From: FEN-1219 sp964503125
Lineage (GTDB): Bacteria; Pseudomonadota; Gammaproteobacteria; Steroidobacterales; Rariloculaceae
NCBI GenBank assembly: GCA_964503125.1
Contig: CAZCZE010000012.1
Span: 1 to 64,000, forward strand
Direction: 5' to 3'
DNA: 64,000 nt
The notes under the pieces were generated by a model that ran no database searches, was not told the DNA's origin, and worked only from the letters and a program-made list of their open reading frames with translations. Positions 50,459 through 57,642 of the stretch are shown here, one piece after another (positions within the stretch are counted from its first letter, which is position 1; each line of letters opens with the position of its first letter). The translations under genes and the position numbers were made by a program.

Positions 50459-50596
50459 CTCTTGCGACATGCAGCGATCCTTGGCGCGCCGGGAAATGCC
50501 CCTACTCTTGCGACCTGCAGCGATCCTTGGCGCGCCGGGAAATGCCCCTACTCTTGCGACCTGCAGCGATCCTTGGCGCGCCGGAAAATGCTCCTG
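50459..50596. repeat. Three tandem copies of a 46-bp repeat
   Basis: Copies begin at 50459, 50505 and 50551. Each starts CTCTTGCGAC, continues with TGCAGCGATCCTTGG and the palindrome GGCGCGCC, and ends GGGAAATGCCCCTA; the third copy has diverged at its end. A degraded fourth copy seems to precede the first. Copies 1 and 2 differ at a single base (CATGCAG versus CCTGCAG). There are no spacers and no cas genes, so it is not CRISPR. It lies in the gap between the small gene at 50000 and the RRM gene. Confidence 0.85.
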
Positions 50597-50608
50597 CATT
50601 TCCGGCAT

Positions 50609-50628
50609 GCCGGCCATCCATGGCCGGC
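50609..50628. repeat. 20-bp palindrome next to the tandem repeat
   Basis: GCCGGCCAT-CC-ATGGCCGGC has 9-bp arms around two bases. It lies between the 46-bp repeats and the RRM terminator and could be an extra hairpin at the RRM mRNA end or a protein site. Confidence 0.5.
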
Positions 50629-50658
50629 AAAAAAAAACGCCACATCGCTGTGGCGTTT
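50629..50658 (-). terminator. Rho-independent terminator of the RRM gene
   Basis: On the minus strand AAACGCCACA and TGTGGCGTTT form a perfect 10-bp stem with a 4-base loop, followed directly by a run of nine T (50637-50629). It lies 28 bases after the RRM stop and is the clearest intrinsic terminator in the window. Confidence 0.88.
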
Positions 50659-50686
50659 CTCGTGTTCGAAGGTGTGTTCGCTTCGC

Positions 50687-51016
50687 TTACCAGCGATCGC
50701 GCCCGCCACCGCCACCGCCGCCGCCGCCGTAGCCGCCGCGGCCACCGCCGCCGCCGCCGCCGCCCGGGGCCTTCGGCTTCGCTTCGTTGACTTTGATTTG
50801 GCGACCGTCGAGCGAGGTGCCGTTCAGTTGCTGAATCGCAGCTTGCGCTTCGGCGTCGCTCGACATTTCGACGAAGCCGAAGCCTTTGCTCTGACCGGTA
50901 TCGCGATCGCTGATGATGGAAACGGAATCAACCGTACCGCATTTGCTGAATGCTTCGCGGACGCTTTGATCGGTTGCGGAATACGGCAAGTTGCCGACGT
51001 AGAGTTTTCTGCCCAT
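50687..51016 (-). CDS. RRM-type RNA-binding protein with Gly-rich tail
   Basis: A 109-residue protein: one RNA-recognition motif (residues 4-80) with RNP2 LYVGNL and RNP1 KGFGFVEM complete with the aromatic residues that stack on RNA, then a tail of about 25 residues made almost only of Gly with Arg, Tyr and Trp. It resembles the cold-inducible Rbp proteins of cyanobacteria and other bacteria and probably binds U/A-rich RNA. Ribosome site TAGGAGGTAACC is near perfect. The leader of about 150 bases and the strong terminator point to a single-gene, well-expressed transcript. Temperature control is possible but not shown. Confidence 0.92.
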   Translation of the reverse strand: MGRKLYVGNLPYSATDQSVREAFSKCGTVDSVSIISDRDTGQSKGFGFVEMSSDAEAQAAIQQLNGTSLDGRQIKVNEAKPKAPGGGGGGGGRGGYGGGGGGGGGRDRW

Positions 51017-51164
51017 GGTTACCTCCTAAAGGTAGCGCTCGCTCAAGAGCACTTAGGCACCATGCCAAGCAGACTCATTGGAAGCGATCGACGGACGGCA
51101 GGATCATACGGATTTACGCTTCCGGAAACCAGGGGAGGGGCATATTTCCTGTATTTCCAGGCGG

Positions 51165-52364
51165 TTACTGTGCCGGCTCGATGCGCAAAATGGCCCCGTC
51201 CTCGTCGTCGACGAGCACGTAGAGGAGCCCGTCCGGGCCTTGCCGGACGTCGCGCATGCGGTGCCGCCAGTCGGTCAACAGCGCTTCGCGCCGCAGCTCC
51301 TCCATGCGCTCGTTGAACAAGATGCGTTGGATCTGACCGGTGCCGATGATCTCGCCCGTGCGCAGCCCGCCGACGAATACGTCGCCTTGCCACTGCGGCA
51401 AGCGATCGCCCGTGTAGAACGCGAGGCCCGAGACTGCGATCGACGGCATCCAGTAGACGATCGGATCGATGAAGCCTTCCTGCTGGAACTTCTGCGCGTG
51501 CCACGGCCCTTGATACGTGCGTCCGAGGCTCACGACGGGCCAGCCGTAATTGCCTCCGGGCACGAGGATGTTGATCTCGTCGCCGCCGTTCGGCCCGTTC
51601 TCGCTCTGCCAGATCTGCTGCGTGGCCGGGTGCACGGCGAGCCCGAGCGTCGTGCGATGCCCGAGCGTATAGATCTCGGGCAGAAACCCCGCGCGGCCGA
51701 CGAACGGGTTATCGTTCGGGACGCTGCCGTCTTCGTTGAGGCGCAGGATCTTGCCGGCGTGCGTCGCGGGATCCTGGGCATCGCCGCCGGCCGTCGACAT
51801 ATAGATCTTGCCGTCGGGGCCGAAGATCATGCGCGAGACGGTCCCGGAATCCGGTTGCGTCACGAACAAATCGCGGACGTCCTCGAGCGCGCTCCCGTTC
51901 CAACGCCCGCGCGCGAGCGCGAGAGCACCCTTGTCGTCCGGCAACCCTTTGTGATAGGTCAGATAGACGTAGCGGTTGCCGGCGAAGCGCGGATGCAGCG
52001 TGACCTCGAGCAGGCCCGAGCGCCGCAGCGGCTTCACTTCCGGTGCCCCGGCAACGGGCTGCGGATCGAGCACGCCGCCGCGCACGACGCGCAGGCCGCC
52101 GTGCGTTTGCGTCACGAGCCAGACGTCGTTCGGCAGGAACGCGATGCTCCAAGGATGCGAGATGCCGCGCGCGACGACCGAGACGCGGATCCGCATGCCT
52201 TCGGCCGTCGCGTACTCGACGGGTCGATCGGGCAGCGGCGGGATCGGCAGCTCGGGCGCCACGGGGATGCCGTTGGCGAACGGTACCGTTTGTTGCGCGC
52301 TCGCGGCCGCGACCGCGAGCAGCGCGAGCGCGAGCTGCTGCACCGTACGAAAGCCAACGGTCAT
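51165..52364 (-). CDS. PQQ-dependent sugar dehydrogenase (soluble GDH family)
   Basis: A 399-residue exported propeller (signal VQQLALALLAVAAASA). Features of the soluble aldose sugar dehydrogenase family are ISHPWSIAFLPN, the catalytic-His region HPRFAGNRYVYL, MIFGPDGKIYMSTAGGD, ENGPNGGDEIN (Ca/PQQ region), GGNYGWPVVS and DVFVGGLRTGEI. It oxidises aldoses in the periplasm and passes electrons to the respiratory chain. ATG 52364 was chosen; the open frame goes on to 52562 over the next gene. No pqq biosynthesis genes are near. Confidence 0.9.
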   Translation of the reverse strand: MTVGFRTVQQLALALLAVAAASAQQTVPFANGIPVAPELPIPPLPDRPVEYATAEGMRIRVSVVARGISHPWSIAFLPNDVWLVTQTHGGLRVVRGGVLDPQPVAGAPEVKPLRRSGLLEVTLHPRFAGNRYVYLTYHKGLPDDKGALALARGRWNGSALEDVRDLFVTQPDSGTVSRMIFGPDGKIYMSTAGGDAQDPATHAGKILRLNEDGSVPNDNPFVGRAGFLPEIYTLGHRTTLGLAVHPATQQIWQSENGPNGGDEINILVPGGNYGWPVVSLGRTYQGPWHAQKFQQEGFIDPIVYWMPSIAVSGLAFYTGDRLPQWQGDVFVGGLRTGEIIGTGQIQRILFNERMEELRREALLTDWRHRMRDVRQGPDGLLYVLVDDEDGAILRIEPAQ

Positions 52365-52497
52365 ACGCACGAATCCCCCGGCGGTTCGCGAGCTTAGCAC
52401 CTTGAACCTCCGCGCACCGAGCGCCACGCGGTTGCGAATGAACTGGCTCATGAGCCAGCGTAGGCGTGGGCCGGCGCCGCGCGTCGGGGCGCGCGAG

Positions 52498-53016
52498 CTA
52501 CGCGGCGGCGAGCAGGTACAGCAAGCCACGCAATAGCTCGAGCGGCGTCGGCGGGCACCCACGGATGACTAGATCGACGGGGACGACCTTCGCCACGGCG
52601 CCGACGCAAGCGTAGCTGCCTTCGAACGCGCCGCAGCCGGCGGCGCAGTCGCCGACTGCGACCACCCATTTTGGCGCGGCCGTCGCCGCGTAGGTGCGCT
52701 CGAGCGCTTCGCGCATGTTGTGCGTCACCGGTCCAGTCACGAGCAGAAGGTCGGCATGGCGCGGCGAGGCGACGAAACGCACGCCGAAGCGCTCGAGATC
52801 GTAGAACGCGTTGCTGAGCGCGTGGATCTCGAGCTCACAGCCGTTGCAGGAGCCCGCGTCGACCTGGCGAACCGCGAGGCTCGTTCCGAGCTCGCGGGCG
52901 ATCGCGCCGCGCAGCTCGGGGCCCAGCGCTTCCAACACCGGATCGGGCTCCGGCACGGCCGGACGCGCCTCCGTCACCGGGCGCGAGAACAAGTTCTTGA
53001 CGAGACGGCGGCGCAT
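52498..53016 (-). CDS. Hydrogenase-type small subunit, set 1 (HyfI/HycG-like)
   Basis: The Fe-S subunit that faces the large subunit, 172 residues. Ligands for one 4Fe-4S cluster are Cys57 and Cys60 (DAGSCNGCELE), Cys124 (VGDCAAGC) and Cys154 (IRGCPP). The CxxC spacing is the group-4 hydrogenase form, not the CC pair of complex I NuoB. It is the last gene of the leftward run. Start ATG 53016 is preferred to an upstream start at 53049. The paralogue is at 59760. Electrons should reach it from an unknown partner; no ferredoxin-like HyfH/HyfA gene is found next to it. Confidence 0.9.
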   Translation of the reverse strand: MRRRLVKNLFSRPVTEARPAVPEPDPVLEALGPELRGAIARELGTSLAVRQVDAGSCNGCELEIHALSNAFYDLERFGVRFVASPRHADLLLVTGPVTHNMREALERTYAATAAPKWVVAVGDCAAGCGAFEGSYACVGAVAKVVPVDLVIRGCPPTPLELLRGLLYLLAAA

Positions 53017-53063
53017 GACTCTCTCAGCGGCGCCTTGCCGTGCGCGCAACCGTGCCGAGGCGA

Positions 53064-54575
53064 CTACAGATCATGGCCCGAATACGAGCAGTTGAACGAC
53101 TTGTTGCAGAGCGGGAAATCCGCGACGATGTTGCCTTCGATCGCGGCTTCGAGCAGTGGCCATTGGAACCACGAAGGGTCGCGCAAGTGACAGCGCTCGA
53201 TCCGGCCGCCGCTCGCCAATCGGACGTAGGCCAGGACATCGCCGCGAAAACCCTCGATCAAGACCGTCGCTTCACACGGCTCGGTGGCTCCCGGCATCGC
53301 GACCCGAATCGGGCCGCCCGGCAGGCTCAAGAGCAGCTTGTCGATCAACTCGATGCTCTCTTGCACCTCTTCGATGCGAATCCAGACGCGCGCGTCGACG
53401 TCGCCCTCCGACCGGAGCGGAACGCGTGGGACCATCGTGTCGTAAGGGGCGTACGGCAGGTCGCGACGAGCATCGAACGAGCGGCCCGAACCGCGCCCGA
53501 CGTAGCCGCCCGCTGCGAAGCTGTCGGCAAGATTCGGTTGCAGAATCCCGGTCGAAACGGTGCGATCCTGGAGCGATGCGGTGTTGTCGTAGAGCTCCAC
53601 GAGCTCCGGAAAGCGTCTGCGGATCGTCCGCACGAGGGTGTTCAGTGCTTCGCGACCTGTGTCGGCGAGGTCGTGCGCGACTCCGCCCGGAACGATACGG
53701 TCCATCATCAACCGATGGCCGAACGCGCTGGCCGCCGCGCGCAAGGTCTGCTCGCGCAGGATGCCGTACTCGGCGTGCAGCAGCGAGAACGAGGCGTCAT
53801 TGCAGATCGCGCCGATGTCGCCGAGGTGATTCGCGACGCGCTCGCACTCGGCCATCACCCCCCGCAACGCGAGCGCTCGAGCCGGCACCGCGACCGCGAG
53901 CGCGCGCTCGGCCGCGCCCGCGAACGCCCAGCCGTAAGCGACCGTGCTGTCGCCCGACACGCGCGCCGCAACGTGCGCCGCTTGCTCGAGGTTCCTCCCC
54001 TCGATGAGCTTCTCGATACCCTTGTGCACGTATCCCAAGCGCTCCTCGAGCCGCACGACCGTCTCGCCGTGAGCCGTGAACCGAAAGTGGCCGGGCTCGA
54101 TGATCCCCGCGTGCACGGGGCCCACGGGAATCTGGTGCAGGCTCGGGCCGTGCGCCGGAAGAAACTCCGGCCGGCGCGGCGCGCTCGTGCACGGGCCGGC
54201 AGCCTCTCCCAAAGGCGTGCCGACAGGCCAGCGCCCATGATCCAGCCACGGCCGCCGATCCGGCAACGCGGTGAGCTCGATGCCGAACAGGTCTTGCAGC
54301 GCGCGCTCCGGGCGTATCGCCGCCGCATGAAATACGCCGAGCGACGCCGCACGCCGCTCCACGACTTCTTGCGAGAGCACGGCGAGCTCGTGCGAACGCA
54401 CGTCGTAGATCGCCGCGTGCACTTCGGCGCGGTCGCCCCAAAGACCGAGCAGTGCGAGCTTCCCTTCCATCAAGGCCTCACCGAGCGCGCGCCAGCCCTC
54501 CTTCGGCGCACGCCGGCGCGGATAGCCGCGGTGCGCAGCCACGAGCGGCCAGTGTCCACTCAGGGTTTTCAGCAT
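53064..54575 (-). CDS. Hydrogenase-like large subunit lacking nickel ligands, set 1 (HyfG/HycE-like)
   Basis: A 503-residue protein: a short NuoC-like part (about 1-140) and a NuoD/HycE-like part with IPVGPVHAGIIEPGHFRF, LGYVHKGIEKL and ERVANHLGDIGA. In true group-4 enzymes the nickel-iron site uses RxCGxC and a C-terminal DPCxxC. Here the first reads RVSGDS (residues 205-210), both Cys being Ser, and the end reads KSFNCSYSGHDL with no CxxC. Nickel binding is therefore not possible in the known way. The gene is complete and uses normal codons, so it is no pseudogene. It probably works in an Ehr-type complex with an altered active site. Confidence 0.9.
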   Translation of the reverse strand: MLKTLSGHWPLVAAHRGYPRRRAPKEGWRALGEALMEGKLALLGLWGDRAEVHAAIYDVRSHELAVLSQEVVERRAASLGVFHAAAIRPERALQDLFGIELTALPDRRPWLDHGRWPVGTPLGEAAGPCTSAPRRPEFLPAHGPSLHQIPVGPVHAGIIEPGHFRFTAHGETVVRLEERLGYVHKGIEKLIEGRNLEQAAHVAARVSGDSTVAYGWAFAGAAERALAVAVPARALALRGVMAECERVANHLGDIGAICNDASFSLLHAEYGILREQTLRAAASAFGHRLMMDRIVPGGVAHDLADTGREALNTLVRTIRRRFPELVELYDNTASLQDRTVSTGILQPNLADSFAAGGYVGRGSGRSFDARRDLPYAPYDTMVPRVPLRSEGDVDARVWIRIEEVQESIELIDKLLLSLPGGPIRVAMPGATEPCEATVLIEGFRGDVLAYVRLASGGRIERCHLRDPSWFQWPLLEAAIEGNIVADFPLCNKSFNCSYSGHDL

Positions 54576-54578
54576 GGG

Positions 54579-56033
54579 TCAGTCTCCGAGCATCGCCGCA
54601 ACATTACGAAACCACTCCACGATCGGCGCCGGCAAATAGATCCCTCCCACGCCCACGATAACGAGGTGAATGATCATCGGTGTGAGGCGGTACGCGGGCA
54701 GGTTGTGCCGTTTCTCGGACGGGCCGAACGCCAGACCGTGAAGGCGCAGCATCAAGGCACTGAATGCGATTAGTATGCCGACGACGAGCGGGACGGCCAG
54801 CCACGGGGCGCGAGCGAACGTCGACGTGACGAGCAGAAACTCCGCGGTGAACACGCCGAAGGGCGGCATGCCGGCGATCGCCGCGACGGCGGCGACCAGC
54901 AACCAGCCGAGGAGCGGATGGCTGTGCGTGAGACCGCGGATATCCGCGATGCGCTGTGTCCCCTCGAGCTGCGAGATGTAGCCGACTCCGAAGAAGATGC
55001 CCGATTTCGTGAGACTGTGCATCACCATGTGCAGCAATCCCGCGAAATTCGCGAGCGCGCCGCCGAGTCCGAAGGCTAGCGTGATGATTCCCATGTGCTC
55101 GATCGAGGAGTACGCGAACATGCGTTTGATGTCCCTCCGCCGAAAGATCATGAATCCCGCGAATAGCAGTGACAGCAACCCCAACGCGACCATCATCGGA
55201 CCCGGGGAAATCACGGCCGGATTGCCCGCCATGATCAACTTGAAACGCAGCAGCGCGAACAACGCGACGTTGAGCAGCAAGCCCGAAAGCACCGCCGAGA
55301 TCGGCGTCGGACCCTCGGCATGCGCGTCGGGGAGCCAAGCGTGCAGCGGCGCCAAACCCACCTTGGTTCCATAGCCGAGCAGCAGGAACACGAAGGCCAA
55401 GTTGAGCAAGGCCGGGTCGAAGGCCGCCGACCCGGCCACGAGGCGGTCCCACGCCATGGCCACGACGCCTTGGCCGAGCTGCTCCTGCGCGGCGAGATAG
55501 ACGAGGATCGTGCCGAACAGCGCGAGCGCAATGCCGACGGAGCCGAGGATGAAGTACTTCCACGCGGCTTCGAGCGCCGCGTTGGTCCGATAGATCCCGA
55601 CCATTACCACGGTCGTCAGCGTGGCGGCTTCCACCGCCACCCACATGAGCCCGATGTTGTTCGACACGAGCGCAACGTTCATCGCGAGCATCAGGAGCTG
55701 GTACATGCCGTGATAGAACCGCAGGTCGCGGCGCTTCAAGCGCCTGCCTTGCAGCTCGTGCGCGATGTAGCCCGCGCTGAACAGGCTCGTGGTGAAGCCG
55801 ACCAGCGCGCCGACGATCAAAAAGACGGTGTTGAAGTCGTCGACGATGAGATAGAGCGTCGGCTCGGGGCGATGCGTGTAGAGCAGCGCGGCGCTCGTGA
55901 GCGTGAGCGCGCAGAAGGCCACGTTGAGTGCCGCCGACAAGCGGTAACCCGGGATCGCAGCGAGCAGCAAGGCTCCGAGAGCCGGAACGCCGAGGAGTCC
56001 CCACAGCGCCAAGACGCCGATCGAGGTACTCAT
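54579..56033 (-). CDS. Antiporter-like membrane subunit, set 1 (HyfF/NuoN-like)
   Basis: A 484-residue proton-translocating subunit with about 14 helices. Charged residues used by complex I antiporter subunits are present: Glu in MWVAVEAATLTTV, Lys in GYGTKVGLAPLHAWLPDAHA, and His/Lys in MVMHSLTKSGIFF; YSSIEHMGI is also conserved. It is close to HyfF. ATG 56033 overlaps the HyfE-like stop. A paralogue lies at 61849. Confidence 0.9.
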   Translation of the reverse strand: MSTSIGVLALWGLLGVPALGALLLAAIPGYRLSAALNVAFCALTLTSAALLYTHRPEPTLYLIVDDFNTVFLIVGALVGFTTSLFSAGYIAHELQGRRLKRRDLRFYHGMYQLLMLAMNVALVSNNIGLMWVAVEAATLTTVVMVGIYRTNAALEAAWKYFILGSVGIALALFGTILVYLAAQEQLGQGVVAMAWDRLVAGSAAFDPALLNLAFVFLLLGYGTKVGLAPLHAWLPDAHAEGPTPISAVLSGLLLNVALFALLRFKLIMAGNPAVISPGPMMVALGLLSLLFAGFMIFRRRDIKRMFAYSSIEHMGIITLAFGLGGALANFAGLLHMVMHSLTKSGIFFGVGYISQLEGTQRIADIRGLTHSHPLLGWLLVAAVAAIAGMPPFGVFTAEFLLVTSTFARAPWLAVPLVVGILIAFSALMLRLHGLAFGPSEKRHNLPAYRLTPMIIHLVIVGVGGIYLPAPIVEWFRNVAAMLGD

Positions 56034-56692
56034 TCCGTCTCCCCGCGCGACATGTCGAGCGCCTGGAGCTCGACCGTGTCGAACCGCTCGCGGATGCGGA
56101 ACAGGAAGATGCCGATGACGATGAAAGCGATCAGCACGGAGAATGCGACGCTGATCTCGACGACCAGCGGCATGCCCCGGGCGCCCGTCGCCGCGAGCAC
56201 CAGCCCGTTTTCGAGCGACATGAAGCCGATCACTTGGCTGACGGCGTTGCGGCGCGTCACCATCATCAGCAGTCCGAGCAGCACGATCGAGAGCGCGAAC
56301 GCGAGGTCTTCGCGCACGAACGCGCCGGCGGACACCGTGACAGGCAGCATGACGACGATCGAGAGCGCCACGAGTGCGATGCCGAACAACATCGTGGGCC
56401 CGACGCTGACGACGTTCTCGATGGAGCGATGAATGCCCAAGCGCACGACGATCCGGTGCAAGGTCACCGGAATGACCACTCCTTTGAATACCAGCGCGAT
56501 CACGGCAGTGATGAAGAGATGCGGCGCATTCTGCAGGTAGGCCTGCCAGCCGACCGAGAAGGACAGCACGCACGCGTGCAGCGCGAAGACATTCAGCAGC
56601 GCGAACATGCGGTCTTGATAGAGCAGCAGGAAGCTCACGAGAACCATCGAGCCCGCCAGCAGGTGCGCAATATCGGAATCGAGCGCGGTCAT
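56030..56692 (-). CDS. Small membrane subunit, set 1 (HyfE-like, NuoK-containing)
   Basis: A 220-residue membrane protein with about seven helices. Its C-terminal part is NuoK-like: VSQVIGFMSLENGLVLAA with Glu in SLENG, the buried acid of NuoK. GTMLF-type and LVFKGVVIPVTLHRIV segments match HyfE. ATG 56692 overlaps the NuoH-like stop, and its own stop overlaps the next start. Confidence 0.88.
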   Translation of the reverse strand: MTALDSDIAHLLAGSMVLVSFLLLYQDRMFALLNVFALHACVLSFSVGWQAYLQNAPHLFITAVIALVFKGVVIPVTLHRIVVRLGIHRSIENVVSVGPTMLFGIALVALSIVVMLPVTVSAGAFVREDLAFALSIVLLGLLMMVTRRNAVSQVIGFMSLENGLVLAATGARGMPLVVEISVAFSVLIAFIVIGIFLFRIRERFDTVELQALDMSRGETE

Positions 56693-57642
56693 TGGGACAC
56701 CCGCGACACGAACAGCAGCATCGCGCCGAGCAGTCCCAGCATCAATGCCACGCCGAGAAACTCCGGGACGCGAAACACGCGCATCTTCGCGGTTGCGGTC
56801 TCGAAGACAACCAGGAGAAAGCCGCCCACGGCGAGCTTGATCGCATATGCGACGAACCCGATCGCGTAGGCCGCTGCGCCGCCGCCGGCGACGGCGGTTC
56901 CCCACGGCGCGAACATGCAAGCGATGAGCGACATGTACAGCAGCAGCTTCAGGGACGCGGCGGCCTCGATCACCGCGAGGTGGCGGCCGGAGTACTCGAG
57001 GATCATGGCTTCGTGCACCATCGTGAGCTCGAGGTGCGTTGCAGGGTTGTCGACGGGAATACGCGCGTTCTCCGCGAGCGCCACGATGATCAGCGCGACG
57101 ATCGCGAGCGCCAACGAGATGCTCAGCCCCATGTTGGGTCCAAGCATGTACGCCGAGATCGTGGAGAGCTGCGTCGACCCGGCGAACAACGACAGCGTGA
57201 AGACGACCATGAGCATCGCCGGCTCCGCAAGCGATGCGAACATCATTTCGCGGCTGGAGCCGATGCCGCCGAAGCTCGTGCCGACGTCGAGGCCGGCGAG
57301 CGCCAAAAAGAAGCGTGCCGTGCCGAGCAGTCCGACGATCACGATCAAGTCGGCGCCCGCGCTGAAAGTCAGGCCCGTAGCGAACGTCGGAATCAACGCC
57401 GCGGCGACCCAGGTCGTCGCGAAGATCACATAGGGCGCGCTGCGAAAGAGCCACGACGCGTTTTCGGCGACGACCGTTTCCTTGCGAATCAGCTTCAGGA
57501 GGTCGCGATACGGCTGGAGCAACGGCGGTCCGCGTCGGCGCAACAGGCGCGCCTTGACTTTGCGCGTTACGCCGGTCAAGAGCGGAGCCAGAACGAGCAC
57601 CGCCGCCAATTGCACGAGCTGCGTGAGCCAATCGCGAATCAT
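56689..57642 (-). CDS. NuoH-like membrane subunit, set 1 (HyfC/HycD-like)
   Basis: A 317-residue subunit with eight or so helices that links the redox arm to the membrane arm. Conserved parts are LLQPYRDLLKLIRKE and the acid cluster ENARIPVDNPATHLELTMVH with EAMILEYSG. These match HycD/HyfC better than NuoH of complex I. ATG 57642 and both flanking overlaps are of four bases. Confidence 0.9.
   Translation of the reverse strand: MIRDWLTQLVQLAAVLVLAPLLTGVTRKVKARLLRRRGPPLLQPYRDLLKLIRKETVVAENASWLFRSAPYVIFATTWVAAALIPTFATGLTFSAGADLIVIVGLLGTARFFLALAGLDVGTSFGGIGSSREMMFASLAEPAMLMVVFTLSLFAGSTQLSTISAYMLGPNMGLSISLALAIVALIIVALAENARIPVDNPATHLELTMVHEAMILEYSGRHLAVIEAAASLKLLLYMSLIACMFAPWGTAVAGGGAAAYAIGFVAYAIKLAVGGFLLVVFETATAKMRVFRVPEFLGVALMLGLLGAMLLFVSRVSQ

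Noticed and set aside
50459..50596. CRISPR array
   Set aside because: Units are joined directly with no unique spacers and there are no cas genes nearby.
50420..51316. Long plus-strand frame running through the 46-bp repeats and antisense to the RRM gene
   Set aside because: The repeat part reads as three unrelated frames because 46 is not a multiple of three, and the rest mirrors the RRM gene, which has RNP motifs, ribosome site and terminator.
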